DNA of 64,000 nt from Pseudomonas brassicacearum (GTDB lineage: Bacteria; Pseudomonadota; Gammaproteobacteria; Pseudomonadales; Pseudomonadaceae): positions 3,906,001-3,970,000 of the forward strand of contig NZ_CP045701.2 in the NCBI RefSeq assembly GCF_009601685.2, written 5' to 3'. Under the pieces are notes generated by a model. That model did not search any database, was not told where the DNA came from, and worked only from the letters and a program-made list of their open reading frames with translations. Position 1 is the first letter of the stretch; each line of letters opens with the position of its first letter. Position numbers and translations under genes: made by a program. Of this stretch, positions 1 to 12,462 are shown piece after piece.

Positions 1-353
1 TCCGGACGGCGGTTGACGTACACCAGCGGGATACCGGCAGCCACGGCGGCCTTGGTGATACGCTGGGTCGCGGCAGTGTCCACCGGGTTGACGATGAGCG
101 CGTCGACCTTCTGGCTGATGAAGTTTTCCACCTGGCTCAGTTGCTTGACCACGTCACTGCGCGCGTCTTCGAACTGCAGGGTGACGCCGTCCGGCAAGGA
201 CTTGGCTTTCTTGTCCATGGATTCGCGCAGGTAAGTCAACCAGGTGTCATCGAACTGGGACATGCTGACGCCGATCTTCAGGTCCGCCAGGGCAGCGCCG
301 CTGGTGAGCATCAACGACAGGGCCAGCGAGGCGATACGGGTCTTGGTCTTCAT
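1..353 (-). CDS. Sugar (probably inositol) ABC transporter substrate-binding protein, partial
   Basis: Periplasmic binding protein of a sugar ABC importer. Only the first 117 codons are present; the gene runs off the left edge. The start at 353 follows a GGAG-containing ribosome site. Residues 1-23 form a Sec signal peptide ending in ALA. The mature part starts DLKIGVSMSQFDDTWL and continues with VDALIVNPVDTAATQ, which is typical of the type I periplasmic fold of ribose/inositol binders (Peripla_BP_4). It is the last visible gene of the inositol cluster and has its own putative IolR-controlled promoter about 300 nt upstream. The ATPase and permease genes would lie to the left of the window. 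Inositol as ligand is inferred from context only. Confidence 0.85.
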   Translation of the reverse strand, partial: MKTKTRIASLALSLMLTSGAALADLKIGVSMSQFDDTWLTYLRESMDKKAKSLPDGVTLQFEDARSDVVKQLSQVENFISQKVDALIVNPVDTAATQRITKAAVAAGIPLVYVNRRP

Positions 354-656
354 GAACGATCTTTCTCCACTTTTTTGTTGGTTTTATGGATAAGGCGTGA
401 CGGATCAGGAACGGGGCAAGGGCACGATGGGCGCGCCGGGCATGCAACACACCACGGCGCCCTTACGCTGGATACACAGGGATTGGAACAGGGGAAGGAC
501 GGCGGACAGGCGCAGCAGATGTGGCAGGTCAAACGCAGAGCGGCTGAAGGTTTTCATCGACGGTACCTAGCTGTGTTTCTTGTTTTTGTTTCGTCTGTCA
601 TCCGTTCAAGGCTGGCTTGGCGGGAGACAGACAGGATTGTCGGTAACCTGGAATCG

Positions 657-685
657 ACTTTATTGGAAAATATTTTCCATATCAA
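657..685 (-). promoter_or_regulatory. Putative IolR operator inside a sigma70-like promoter
   Basis: Positions 664-679 are a perfect 16-bp palindrome, TGGAAAATATTTTCCA, matching the GGAA-N6-TTCC motif known for RpiR-type IolR proteins of rhizobia. On the minus strand it exactly fills the spacer between a -35-like TTGATA (685-680) and a -10-like TAAAGT (662-657), 17 nt apart, so bound repressor would block the promoter. Transcription would run toward the binding-protein gene and leave a leader of about 300 nt (354-650). I see no credible gene in that leader. Confidence 0.65.
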
Positions 686-699
686 CTCATTTTAGAATT

Positions 700-1752
700 T
701 TATTCGTTTTTCATTCCATGACCGACAGGCGTGGACAACCGCACCACTTCGCCCTGCTCGGCACTCTGCCTGGCAGCGTCAAGGATGCGTGTGGTTGCCA
801 GTGCATCACGGCCCTCCACCGGCAGCGGACCAGCGCCCTGCAACGCGGTTTGCAAGTGTTGGTAGAACGCCAGCCAACAGCCACGCTCCGAGGTCACCCG
901 CTCGCGCTCGGTGCCGTGTTCGAACCAGCCCCAGCGCCGATGCTCCTCAGCGCCCCAGCGTTCACCCTCGGTCGCCGGGCTCAACCCGGCCAGCGCCTGA
1001 GCCTCCTGCCCATCCAAGCCTTCGACGGTGTAGCAACCCTGGGTGCCGCTGACCCGAAAGCGCGGGCGCGCTGCGTTCTGCACACAGTTGCCGCTCAAGT
1101 GGGAAATCACGCCGCTGGCATGGGTCAAGGACAGGAAGAAGCCGTTGTCGAACACCTGGTCCGCCTGCCGGTAGTCCAGCTCGGCGTAGACCCGCTCCAC
1201 CGGCCCGAACAGTTGCAGCGCCTGGTCTACCAGGTGGCTGCCCAAGTCGCGCAGGAACCCGCCACCGCTGCCTTTGCCGACCGAGGTCGGCGAGTAGCGC
1301 TCGACGCTGGATTCAAAACGAATGACCTGCCCCAGGGCGCCGGAAGCCAGCAGTTTGCGCAAGGTCAGGAAGTCCGAATCCCAGCGACGGTTCTGGTACA
1401 CGCTCAACGGCACGTTGCGTTGTTCGGCGGCGACCACCATTGCCTCGGCTTGCGCTGCATCCCAGGCAAAAGGCTTGTCGCTGACCACCGCCACGCCGAG
1501 GTCGATGGCTTGCATCACCACCTCCGGGCGGCCGTCCAGCGGCGTGGACACCACCACCGCATCAATGCCGGCGGCGACCAGTTGTTCGAGGGAGTCGAAG
1601 GCTTGGACGTGCGGATAATCATTCGCCAGTTGCTGGCGCCGCTCGGCAGACCGGGTCACCACGCCGACGAACGTGGCCCCGGGCAGACTGCTGATCAACG
1701 GCGCATGAAAAAACCGCCCGCCCTTGCCGTAGCCCACTAGTCCGATTCGCAT
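700..1752 (-). CDS. Gfo/Idh/MocA family oxidoreductase of the inositol cluster
   Basis: NAD(P)-dependent dehydrogenase of the Gfo/Idh/MocA family, 350 aa, the usual length. The N-terminal Rossmann domain starts MRIGLVGYGKGGRFFHAPL (GxGxxG-like glycines at about 7-12). The family signature SDKPFAW lies near residue 90 and corresponds to the EKP motif with its substrate-contacting lysine. The C-terminal alpha/beta domain contains GGGFLRDLGSHLVDQAL, with the conserved GxHxxD-type catalytic region. It follows iolG in the same direction after a 138-nt gap that holds a REP pair. A likely role is oxidation of another inositol stereoisomer, such as scyllo-inositol, or of an inosose derivative. That role is inferred from context; the fold is clear. 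Confidence 0.85.
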   Translation of the reverse strand: MRIGLVGYGKGGRFFHAPLISSLPGATFVGVVTRSAERRQQLANDYPHVQAFDSLEQLVAAGIDAVVVSTPLDGRPEVVMQAIDLGVAVVSDKPFAWDAAQAEAMVVAAEQRNVPLSVYQNRRWDSDFLTLRKLLASGALGQVIRFESSVERYSPTSVGKGSGGGFLRDLGSHLVDQALQLFGPVERVYAELDYRQADQVFDNGFFLSLTHASGVISHLSGNCVQNAARPRFRVSGTQGCYTVEGLDGQEAQALAGLSPATEGERWGAEEHRRWGWFEHGTERERVTSERGCWLAFYQHLQTALQGAGPLPVEGRDALATTRILDAARQSAEQGEVVRLSTPVGHGMKNE

Positions 1753-1787
1753 GAAAGCTCCTTAGATCACGGTTTGAATGCAGTCCC

Positions 1788-1878
1788 TGTGGGAGCTGAG
1801 CTTGCTCGCGATAGCGGTGGATTAGCTTGCATTGATGCTGAATGTGCCGCCGTCTTCGCGAGCAAGCCCGCTCCCACA
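1788..1878. repeat. REP pair (REPIN), GTGGGAGC type
   Basis: Two inverted copies of the common Pseudomonas REP lie between the MocA-like gene and iolG: tgtgggagctgagcttgctc near 1788 and its complement ending in gctcccaca at 1878. The pair could form a long hairpin in the operon mRNA between the two genes. Confidence 0.8.
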
Positions 1879-1890
1879 TTTGGGTTGTGG

Positions 1891-4862
<2,972 letters not shown>

Positions 4863-4938
4863 GCTTGCACCTTGTCTGGAATGCAAATTTACGGCTGACT
4901 CGCTCCCACAGGGGGACTTCATCATTTTGATGACTGGG

Positions 4939-5760
4939 TCAGGCCTGGGAGCTCTGCAGGTGATTCATGCTCGCCCCCAACGCCTGGCGGATGTCGGCCA
5001 GGTCATGGACGCTCTCGGCGAACGGCTCGAAGGATAGGTAGCCCTCGTAGCCACCGGCCCGCAACGCCTCGATCTGCGCAGCGTTGCCGAGGATGTCGGC
5101 CGCGCCCACCAGCACCCGGTGACCATCACGGATCGTTGCCAAAGGCGCCTGGGCATCCTCGACGCCGGAGATGTGCACCAGCCCGGTCAACTCGGGGAAG
5201 AGTTCCTGTTCACCGGCCAAATGATGGTGAAAGGTGTCATGCACCAGGCGGAACACATCCAGCCCGCCCATACTCTTGATCGCTTCCACCGCCGTGCGCT
5301 TGCGGCGCAGCGAACACTCTTCGAAACCCAGGGGTTCAATGAACCCGTAGATGCCGAAGGCGCGCAGGATCGGCGCCAGTTCACTGAGGGCCGTACGCAG
5401 CCCCGCCGCGCGTTCAGCCTCGCTGCGCGGGTCGGCGCGATCATTGAGCGGGCACATCACCAGCCCCTCGGCGCCGCATTCGCGGGCGTAGTCGGCCAGC
5501 CGCACGGCCTGGGCACGCCGCTCTTCGTTCCACACGTCAAAGGGATACAAGGCGTTGATCGACAGCACCTTGATGCCGCGCGCCTCGCACAACTCACGCA
5601 CCCGAGCCGGCGGCATGCCGTCTTCGATCTCGACGCCCTTCAGATCGTTGCGGATCTCGATGGCATCGGTTTTCAACGCCAGGGCCAGGTCGATGAAAGC
5701 AGGCAGTGACAGGCGTGGCGCAACCATTCGGTTCAAGGCAAAACGCAGGGGCTTGTTCAT
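4939..5760 (-). CDS. iolI: IolI-like TIM-barrel inosose isomerase
   Basis: Sugar phosphate isomerase/epimerase-like TIM barrel (AP_endonuc_2 family), 273 aa, close to characterised 2-keto-myo-inositol isomerases. The sequence opens [18 protein letters not shown] and contains metal-site motifs expected for the fold: [14 protein letters not shown], an [11 protein letters not shown] segment near residue 170, and HISGVED after it. IolI interconverts inosose isomers, so other inositol stereoisomers can enter the pathway. The gene sits between iolA and iolD with short gaps (31 and 76 nt), consistent with one operon. The symbol rests on family and position; other TIM-barrel epimerases look similar. 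Confidence 0.8.
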   Translation of the reverse strand: MNKPLRFALNRMVAPRLSLPAFIDLALALKTDAIEIRNDLKGVEIEDGMPPARVRELCEARGIKVLSINALYPFDVWNEERRAQAVRLADYARECGAEGLVMCPLNDRADPRSEAERAAGLRTALSELAPILRAFGIYGFIEPLGFEECSLRRKRTAVEAIKSMGGLDVFRLVHDTFHHHLAGEQELFPELTGLVHISGVEDAQAPLATIRDGHRVLVGAADILGNAAQIEALRAGGYEGYLSFEPFAESVHDLADIRQALGASMNHLQSSQA

Positions 5761-5791
5761 TGTTGTTCTCCCTCCGGCACTTATAAAAAGA

Positions 5792-7294
5792 TTATTGGGC
5801 TGTCGGCATGCTGAACTCAGGGCCCTTGGCGATGCTGTCGGGCCAGCGTTGCATCACGCTTTTGTAGCGGCTGTAGAAGCGCAGGCCTTCTTCGCCGTAG
5901 GCATGGTGATCGCCGAACAGCGAACGCTTCCAACCGCCAAAGGAGTGCCAGGCCATGGGCACCGGAATCGGCACGTTGATGCCCACCATGCCGACCTTGA
6001 TGCTGCGGGCGAACGCCCGGGCAATGCCGCCGTCACGGGTGAAGCAAGACACGCCGTTGCCGAACTCATGGGCGTTGATCAGCGCCACCGCCGTGGCGAA
6101 ATCCGGTACGCGAACGATCCCCAGCACCGGGCCGAAGATTTCTTGCTGGTAGATGCTCATCTGGGCGGTGACCTGGTCGAACAGCGTCGCGCCGACAAAG
6201 AACCCCTGCTCGGCCCCAGGCACCTTGAAGCCACGGCCATCGACGATCAGGCGAGCCCCTTCGGCGACGCCAGCGTCGATGAAACCTTCCACCTTGGCCT
6301 TGTGCTCGGCAGTGACCAGCGGGCCCATGTCGGTGCCGGGCTGCTGGCCGTTACCGATTTTCAGTTGGTCAATGCGAGGCAACAATTTGGCGATCAATTC
6401 ATCGCCCACATCGCCCACCGCCACAGCGATGGAAATCGCCATGCAGCGTTCGCCGGCCGAACCGTAGGCTGCACCGATCAACGCATCCGCCGCCTGGTCC
6501 AGGTCGGCGTCAGGCATGACGATCATGTGGTTCTTGGCCCCACCCAGGGCCTGCACGCGCTTGCCGTTCGCCGTGCCCTGCTGGTGGATGTATTCGGCAA
6601 TCGGCGTGGAGCCGACAAAGGAAATCGCTTCGACGTCCGGGTGCTGCAACAGTGCATCCACCGCCACCTTATCGCCTTGAACGACGTTGAACACGCCGTC
6701 CGGCAAGCCGGCTTCCGTCAGCAAACGGGCCATCAGCAAACTGGCGGACGGATCGCGCTCCGAAGGCTTGAGGATGAAGCAGTTGCCAGTGACCAGCGCC
6801 AGGGGAATCATCCACAACGGCACCATCACCGGGAAGTTGAACGGCGTGACCCCGGCACAAACGCCCAGGGGTTGGCGCAGGTTCCAGTTGTCGATGCCGC
6901 CGCCGATGTTGTCGCTGAAATCAGTCTTGAGCAGGTTCGGCGCACCACAAGCGTACTCGACGATCTCGATGCCGCGGGTAACTTCGCCGTGGGCATCGGA
7001 CAGCACCTTGCCGTGTTCACGGCTGATGATCTGCGCCAGCTCGTCGTGGTGACGGTCCAGCAGTTCCTTGAACTTGAACATCACCCGCGAACGACGCAAT
7101 GACGACTGCTCGGACCAGGCCGGGAACGCCGCCAGCGCCGAGGCCACCGCCGCGTCGACGGTGCCCGGCTCGGCCAGGGCCACCCGGGCCTGCACCGCGC
7201 CGGTGGCCGGGTTGAAGACATTGCCGAACCGCGTGCTGTCGCGGTCCTGCACGTGGCCGTTGAGGTAATGGCCGACTACCGGGGCGTCACTCAT
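5792..7294 (-). CDS. iolA: CoA-acylating malonate/methylmalonate-semialdehyde dehydrogenase
   Basis: Converts malonate semialdehyde to acetyl-CoA and CO2 (and methylmalonate semialdehyde to propionyl-CoA), the last step of the inositol pathway. It is 500 aa, full length for the IolA/MmsA aldehyde dehydrogenase family. Visible motifs are the nucleotide-binding [14 protein letters not shown] (about 227-240) and the catalytic cysteine C284 in [14 protein letters not shown], a signature of this CoA-dependent branch. It lies between iolB and the iolI-like gene with about 30-nt gaps. Pseudomonads often also carry a separate mmsA for valine, so the position inside the iol operon is what supports the iolA name. 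Confidence 0.93.
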   Translation of the reverse strand: MSDAPVVGHYLNGHVQDRDSTRFGNVFNPATGAVQARVALAEPGTVDAAVASALAAFPAWSEQSSLRRSRVMFKFKELLDRHHDELAQIISREHGKVLSDAHGEVTRGIEIVEYACGAPNLLKTDFSDNIGGGIDNWNLRQPLGVCAGVTPFNFPVMVPLWMIPLALVTGNCFILKPSERDPSASLLMARLLTEAGLPDGVFNVVQGDKVAVDALLQHPDVEAISFVGSTPIAEYIHQQGTANGKRVQALGGAKNHMIVMPDADLDQAADALIGAAYGSAGERCMAISIAVAVGDVGDELIAKLLPRIDQLKIGNGQQPGTDMGPLVTAEHKAKVEGFIDAGVAEGARLIVDGRGFKVPGAEQGFFVGATLFDQVTAQMSIYQQEIFGPVLGIVRVPDFATAVALINAHEFGNGVSCFTRDGGIARAFARSIKVGMVGINVPIPVPMAWHSFGGWKRSLFGDHHAYGEEGLRFYSRYKSVMQRWPDSIAKGPEFSMPTAQ

Positions 7295-7324
7295 TGTGCG
7301 TGTTCTCCGTGCGAATGTTGGAAA

Positions 7325-8134
7325 TCAGAGGTCCAGCAGCCAGCTGTGCTGCGGATCGTTATGGAACTGCCAGACCCGCTTCGGGCCGGCCATGACGTTC
7401 AGGTAATACGACTCGTACCCGTAGGGCACGCTGACCGGGTGGTAACCCTTGGGCACCACCACCAGGTCGCTGTTCTCCACGGCCATGGCCTGGTCGATGC
7501 TGCGGTCGTCGGTGTAGACCCGCTGGAACACGAAGCCTTGGGACGGGTTGACCTGGTGGTAATAGGTTTCCTCCAGGAAGCTCTGGTGCGGCAGGTCGTC
7601 GGTGTCGTGCTTGTGCGGTGGGTAGCTGGAGGAGTGTCCCGAGGGCGTGCGCACTTCCACCACCAGCAGTGAGTGGGCCGGCTCGCTGGCGGGCAGGATG
7701 TCGCAGACATAACGGGTGTTGGCGCCCTTGCCGCGCACGCTGCGCTTCATGCTGTCCGGGCGGATCAACCGTGGGCCATGGCTGTGCTGGGCAGACCCCG
7801 GCGCGGCGCACACGGCAATCTGTACATCGCTCAACGCGGTGACCTGGGCCTGGCTGCCGGGCGGCAGGTAAGCGGCATACGGTGACTTGTCCTCGAACAC
7901 CGACTGGCGATCGCCGAGGTTGTCCCAATCGAAGGCCCCCTGCCCTGGTGCTTCGCCCTTGAGGCTGATGCGCCCGCTGAGCAGCACCAGGCACAACTCC
8001 TTGTCGCCGGCGGCCACCGGCAGGGTTTCACCGAGGCTCAGGCGATAGGCGGCGAACCCGACGTATTCCAGCTCACCTGCCGGCAACTGGACCATGGTTC
8101 GACCACTGGAATGGCTCTTGATCAACAGGCTCAT
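7325..8134 (-). CDS. iolB: 5-Deoxy-glucuronate isomerase
   Basis: Isomerises 5-deoxy-D-glucuronate to 2-deoxy-5-keto-D-gluconate. It is 269 aa, matching the KduI/IolB cupin family. The second cupin carries PPHKHDTDDLPHQSFLEETY, with the metal-binding histidines and glutamate expected for IolB, and a later PKGYHPVSVPYGYESYYLNV segment with the final histidine. Its ATG overlaps the iolE stop by 4 nt (ATGA), which implies translational coupling. Family signature and operon position agree. Confidence 0.95.
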   Translation of the reverse strand: MSLLIKSHSSGRTMVQLPAGELEYVGFAAYRLSLGETLPVAAGDKELCLVLLSGRISLKGEAPGQGAFDWDNLGDRQSVFEDKSPYAAYLPPGSQAQVTALSDVQIAVCAAPGSAQHSHGPRLIRPDSMKRSVRGKGANTRYVCDILPASEPAHSLLVVEVRTPSGHSSSYPPHKHDTDDLPHQSFLEETYYHQVNPSQGFVFQRVYTDDRSIDQAMAVENSDLVVVPKGYHPVSVPYGYESYYLNVMAGPKRVWQFHNDPQHSWLLDL

Positions 8135-9024
8135 GACGGACTCCTTTCTTGCAGCAAGGCACGCAGCGTGTCGTAGCCCTTTTTGGCGTAGGCATAACTC
8201 GGCGCCACGGCCGGATCCTGCTCGGCTTCCACCACCAGCCAGCCTTGGTAGTCGGCGGCCAGCAGCACATCGAGCAACGCGGCGAAGTCGATGTCACCGT
8301 CCCCCGGCACAGTGAAGGTGCCGTTGATGATGCAGTCGGGGAAACTCCAGAGGTTATTGCGCGCCAGTTGCACCACTGGTTTGCGCACGTCCTTGAAGTG
8401 CACATGGCAGACCCGCTCGATGTGTTTGCGCAGCACCTGCAACGGCTCGCCACCGCCCATGTAGCAGTGGCCCGAGTCGAACAGCAGGCCCACTTCGCTG
8501 CCGGTCAGGGCCATCAGTTTGTCGATGTCCGTGGGCGACTCGACGTAGGCGCCCATGTGGTGGTGATAGGCCAGGCGCACACCTTGGGACAAAGTGAAGC
8601 GCGCCAGTTCGGTGAGCTTGTCGGCGTAGGCTTGCCAGGCTTGATCCGTATGGAAACGCGGCCGCTCGATCAGTGAAATGCGTTGGCCTTGAATGGAATC
8701 GGCGACTTCACCATAGACCAGCACCTTGGCGCCGTTCTGTGCCAGCAGCTCGACGTGGCTGGCGATGGCGTCGATCTCCTCGGCCGCCGAACGCCGGGCC
8801 AGGCGACTGGAATACCAGCCGGAAACCAGCGCCAGGTCATAAGGCCGCAGCACATCGCCGACGCCCTTGGCGTCCTTGGGGAATTTGCCGTTGAGTTCAA
8901 AACCTTCGTAGCCGATTTCCTTGCCTTCACTCAGCGCCGTGCTCAACGGCGTCTCGCCGCCCAACGACGGCAAGTCGTCGTTGCTCCAGGAAATCGGGTT
9001 GATGCCAATTCGAATAGCGGGCAT
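8131..9024 (-). CDS. iolE: myo-Inosose-2 dehydratase
   Basis: Dehydrates 2-keto-myo-inositol to 3D-(3,5/4)-trihydroxycyclohexane-1,2-dione. The protein is 297 aa with a TIM-barrel fold. The opening IRIGINPISWSNDDLPSLGG is characteristic of IolE. A metal-site region reads LAYHHHMGAYVESPTDIDKL, then LLFDSGHCYMGGGEP, with VCHVHFKDVRKP further on. A ribosome site (AAAGGTG) precedes the ATG at 9024. It overlaps iolB by 4 nt. A 227-nt gap with a REP pair separates it from iolC upstream, so transcript levels may drop between them. Confidence 0.95.
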   Translation of the reverse strand: MPAIRIGINPISWSNDDLPSLGGETPLSTALSEGKEIGYEGFELNGKFPKDAKGVGDVLRPYDLALVSGWYSSRLARRSAAEEIDAIASHVELLAQNGAKVLVYGEVADSIQGQRISLIERPRFHTDQAWQAYADKLTELARFTLSQGVRLAYHHHMGAYVESPTDIDKLMALTGSEVGLLFDSGHCYMGGGEPLQVLRKHIERVCHVHFKDVRKPVVQLARNNLWSFPDCIINGTFTVPGDGDIDFAALLDVLLAADYQGWLVVEAEQDPAVAPSYAYAKKGYDTLRALLQERSPS

Positions 9025-9101
9025 GGCTGCACCTTTTATTGTTGTCTCTAATGTTCAACCGATCACCTGTGGCCAGAGATTGCTCCCGCTCGGCTGCGCC
9101 C

Positions 9102-9205
9102 TGTAGGAGCTGTCGAGTGCAACGAGGCTGCGATCTTTCCAATACCAATTGAGTCGAGAGCGAACGATCAAGATCAAAAGATCGCAGGCTTCGCCAGCTC
9201 CTACA
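9102..9205. repeat. REPIN of the GTAGGAGCTGTCGAG family
   Basis: The left arm starts tgtaggagctgtcgagtgc at 9102 and the right arm ends gcttcgccagctcctaca at 9205. The loop contains about two copies of the AGATCA hexamer. It lies inside the iol operon between iolC and iolE. A short GTGGCAGGGAGC-like remnant follows before the iolC stop. Confidence 0.85.
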
Positions 9206-9251
9206 GCGTCCTGCGGGAGCGAGCTCCCTGCCACACAAGCCTGCACAGTCA

Positions 9252-11189
9252 TCAATCCCGCGCGGCACGCCACGCCTCGATCAACTCCACGAACCTGCCC
9301 TGCACCTGCCGGATCAGCGTTTCATCATCGATTTCCCCGGCCAGCCAGGCCCGACTCGGCTCCTGGAAGATCGTGCGGCCCACGGCAAAACCGCGGCAGG
9401 TGGTGCTCTGACTGGCCTGGCGGAAGCCTTCGGCCAAGGTAGAGGCCGGGGCGTTGAGGCCCAGCAGGACCACGCCGCGGCAATACGGGTCGCGTTGCTG
9501 GATCAGCTCATCGAGCTGTTTCCATTGCTCCGCGCCCTGGGCTTCGATCTTCCACCACGCCGGAAAGATACCCAGGTTGTAGAGGCGTTTAAGGGCGCGA
9601 TAGAGCACGTCCGGGTGCGGCGATGGATGATCCTTGGGCGGAATGACTTCCAGCAGCAATTCATGGCCGCTGACCTGGGAGGCCTTGTACAACCCCATCA
9701 ATTGCGCTTCCTGCTCCAGGCGCAGCAGCGGTTCGTCGTCAGGGTGAAATTGCACCAGGCACTTGATGATCTGTTCCTGTGGCCAGGCGATCAGGTTGCT
9801 GCCAATGGAGCGTCCGTGTTCGAACGCCAGTGGCCGCGAACCCTGCACTTCTACCGGTCGCGCCACCCACCAGCCACGTCCGGTGGCAGCGTTCAGCGAG
9901 TCCTGGCCGAAACGTTGGTCGGCCAGCAGACCGACGTCGGCCTCGATGCCTTGGCGCTGCAGGTCGGCTTCGACCCGCTCTACCGCCTGGATGAACAATT
10001 GCTTGAGTTCGCCGATGCTGCTCAACTCACGGCCACCCTTCTGGGCCAGTTCCACCAGCTGCCAGCGATGGTCGAAAGCAAAGACGAACAGTTGTTTCCA
10101 GGCCTTGCGGGGCACGCTGACCTGATGCAACCGTTGCAGCACGGCGTCCTGGTCCGGCCGGGTGATGGGCACCGGGCTCTTGAATAAATAGTCGAGCTCG
10201 GCCCGGGTCGGCATCGCCGGCGCACAGGCATGGCGCGACACCACCAGGCCGCCGCAGGCATTGGCCAACTGACAGCAGCGCTCATCGCTGGCGTCCTCCA
10301 GCCAACCGGCGAGGAACCCCGACATGAATGCATCACCGGCGCCCAATACATTCAAGACCTCGACCCGGACACCTGGGTAAAGGGCGCCGTCTTCAAGGCG
10401 GGCCGGGATAGCGCCATGGATCACCGTGCAACCTTGCGGGCCAAGCTTGACCACCAGGGTCGCCGCCGTCAGCGAGCGCACGGTGCGCAAGGCGCTCAGC
10501 AGGTCTTCGCTACCGCCCGCGATCAGGAATTCTTCTTCAGTGCCAACGATGAGGTCGAAACGCGACAGAATGCCTTGCACATGCTGGCTGACCTTCTGGT
10601 CGGCCACAAAGCGGGTTTCCCCATCGGCCTTGCCCGCCAGGCCCCAGAGCACCGGCCGATAATCGATGTCCAACACGCATTTGACGTTGTGCTTCTGGGC
10701 GTAATCCAGCGCCTGGATGCTGGCCTTGTACACGCCATCGGTAGAGAAATGGGTGCCGGTGATCAGCAGCGCCTTGCTGGAAGCGATAAAGGTTTCGTCG
10801 ATGTCTTCGGCGCGCAGCGCCATGTCGGCGCAATTTTCCCGATAGAACACCAGGGGAAAGGTTTCCCGGTCCTTGATACCCAGCAGGACCATGGCCGTCA
10901 GGCGTTCGGGATCGACCTTGATGCCGCTGACGTCGCAGCCCTCGCGCGTCAGGGACTCCACCAGGAAGCGGCCCATGTGGTCATCCCCTACCCGGCTCAA
11001 CATCGCCGACTTGAGCCCCAATCGCGCCGTGCCGAAAGCGATGTTGGCAGAGGAACCGCCCAGGTATTTGGCGAAGCTTGCGACATCTTCCAGGCGCGCG
11101 CCGACTTGCTGCGCATAGAGGTCGACACCCAGGCGTCCCAGGCAAATCACATCCAATTGACGCCCACCGGCAAAACGAGTCTGGCCCAT
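9252..11189 (-). CDS. iolC: Fused 5-dehydro-2-deoxygluconokinase / DUF2090 aldolase-like protein
   Basis: 645-aa two-domain enzyme. Residues 1 to about 335 are a PfkB-family kinase: the N-terminal glycine motif YLGGSSANIAFGTARLG lies at about 42-58 and the anion-hole motif GAGD at 283-286. This domain phosphorylates 2-deoxy-5-keto-gluconate. Residues about 345-645 are a DUF2090 domain, annotated in related genomes as 5-dehydro-2-deoxyphosphogluconate aldolase (the IolJ step), which yields dihydroxyacetone phosphate and malonate semialdehyde. No separate iolJ is visible, which fits the fusion supplying both steps. It is the first gene of the iol operon, with an AGGAG ribosome site and a putative IolR operator about 125 nt upstream. 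Confidence 0.93.
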   Translation of the reverse strand: MGQTRFAGGRQLDVICLGRLGVDLYAQQVGARLEDVASFAKYLGGSSANIAFGTARLGLKSAMLSRVGDDHMGRFLVESLTREGCDVSGIKVDPERLTAMVLLGIKDRETFPLVFYRENCADMALRAEDIDETFIASSKALLITGTHFSTDGVYKASIQALDYAQKHNVKCVLDIDYRPVLWGLAGKADGETRFVADQKVSQHVQGILSRFDLIVGTEEEFLIAGGSEDLLSALRTVRSLTAATLVVKLGPQGCTVIHGAIPARLEDGALYPGVRVEVLNVLGAGDAFMSGFLAGWLEDASDERCCQLANACGGLVVSRHACAPAMPTRAELDYLFKSPVPITRPDQDAVLQRLHQVSVPRKAWKQLFVFAFDHRWQLVELAQKGGRELSSIGELKQLFIQAVERVEADLQRQGIEADVGLLADQRFGQDSLNAATGRGWWVARPVEVQGSRPLAFEHGRSIGSNLIAWPQEQIIKCLVQFHPDDEPLLRLEQEAQLMGLYKASQVSGHELLLEVIPPKDHPSPHPDVLYRALKRLYNLGIFPAWWKIEAQGAEQWKQLDELIQQRDPYCRGVVLLGLNAPASTLAEGFRQASQSTTCRGFAVGRTIFQEPSRAWLAGEIDDETLIRQVQGRFVELIEAWRAARD

Positions 11190-11312
11190 GCTGGCTCCTG
11201 TTATTTTTATCAGCCTGCGTTTGTCGCCGAAACCGGCGCCAACGCTGTTGGTGGATGCAGACTAAAACGAGCAGCGCGCAACAATCAATAATTATTCTAT
11301 AAATTTTTTATG

Positions 11313-11328
11313 TGGAATATTTTTTCCA
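11313..11328. promoter_or_regulatory. Putative IolR operator between iolC and iolR
   Basis: TGGAATATTTTTTCCA fits GGAA-N6-TTCC, the same motif as at 664-679. It lies in the AT-rich divergent region (11190-11502), 124 nt upstream of iolC and 175 nt upstream of iolR. It could therefore control both the catabolic operon and the regulator's own gene. Confidence 0.65.
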
Positions 11329-11502
11329 ATAGACCATGACCCAAGCGAGCCAGACGCAGTGCATCGTTTCAGCAGAGGCGGCAACATTTGTCCGCCCATG
11401 ATTTTCCCTGCGCCTACGCTGTAGACTGCGACCAGCCAACCTATTGTCGAGGGCCGGCCTTTTTCCGGGCCGCCCTAAAAGAACAAGCCAGAAGGATTTT
11501 CT

Positions 11503-12426
11503 ATGACCCGCCCCGATGATCTGCCGGCGCCGTCCGAGAGCGCGTCCGAACCCGCCCTCCCGAGCCCACCGATCAATGCCGAGCGCCTGTTGCAACTGAT
11601 CACCGATGAGTACGAAAGCCTGCCGCGCCAGCTCAAACGCATCGCCAGCTACATGAGCCAGCAGAGCGACCGGATCATGGTCGACCGCATCAGCGACATT
11701 GCCCGGGAATGCGAAGTGCACCCCTCGGCCATCGTCAGGTTCTCCCAGCGCTTTGGCTTCAGTGGGTTCAGCGAAATGCAGGCGTTGTTCCGCGAGGCCT
11801 ACACCCACAAGACCACCCCGGTGCAGAACTACCAGCAGCGCATCCGCAGCATGATCGCCAACAAGTCGCAGAAGGCCAGCGGCGGCGACCTGGCTCGCGA
11901 GTGCGTCAATGCGACCCTGTCGGGCATCGAGCGCCTGGGGTTGGAACTGGACGACCAGGCGTTCGAAAAGGCCGTGGACCTGGTGGTCAACGCCGACAAT
12001 ATCTATGTGGTGGGTGTGCGTCGCTCGTTCGCGGTCGCCGATTACCTGGTCTACAACCTGCAACACACCAATAAACGCATTCACCTGGTGTCCGGCCTGG
12101 GCGGCAGTTACCGCGAGCAGATGCGCAGCGTGCGCGCCAACGACCTGGTCATCGCCATCAGCTTCACGCCCTACGGCAAGGAAACCCAGCACTGCCTGCG
12201 CATTGCCCAGCACCACCAGGCCAAGACCCTGATCATCACCGACAGCAACCTGTCGCCCCTGGCCAAACGGGCCAACGCGGTGTTGCTGGTCAACGAAGGC
12301 AGCTCGTTCGCCTTCCGTTCGTTGAGTGCCACGCTGTGCCTGTGCCAGGCGTTGTTCATCGCCGTGGCTTACCGACTGGAACTCAAGGTCGATGAAATCC
12401 ATGAACAGGTCGGGTTCGAGGATTAA
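11503..12426 (+). CDS. iolR: RpiR-family transcriptional regulator of inositol catabolism
   Basis: 307-aa regulator of the RpiR family. The N-terminal helix-turn-helix (about residues 25-100) contains SYMSQQSDRIMVDRISDIAR and VHPSAIVRFSQRFGFSGFSE. The C-terminal SIS domain (about 145-285) contains NIYVVGVRRSFAVADYLVYN and would sense a phosphorylated sugar of the pathway. RpiR-type IolR proteins repress inositol genes and are released by an intermediate. It is divergent from the iol operon across a 313-nt region holding a GGAA-N6-TTCC palindrome. Symbol from family plus location. Confidence 0.88.
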   Translation: MTRPDDLPAPSESASEPALPSPPINAERLLQLITDEYESLPRQLKRIASYMSQQSDRIMVDRISDIARECEVHPSAIVRFSQRFGFSGFSEMQALFREAYTHKTTPVQNYQQRIRSMIANKSQKASGGDLARECVNATLSGIERLGLELDDQAFEKAVDLVVNADNIYVVGVRRSFAVADYLVYNLQHTNKRIHLVSGLGGSYREQMRSVRANDLVIAISFTPYGKETQHCLRIAQHHQAKTLIITDSNLSPLAKRANAVLLVNEGSSFAFRSLSATLCLCQALFIAVAYRLELKVDEIHEQVGFED

Positions 12427-12462
12427 CACCCGCAAGACTTTCTAAATTCTAAAGGAGAAGTC

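Noticed and set aside
11308..12435. 375-aa open frame antisense to iolR
   Set aside because: It covers a clear RpiR regulator and its stop lies in the operator palindrome, so there is no support for it.
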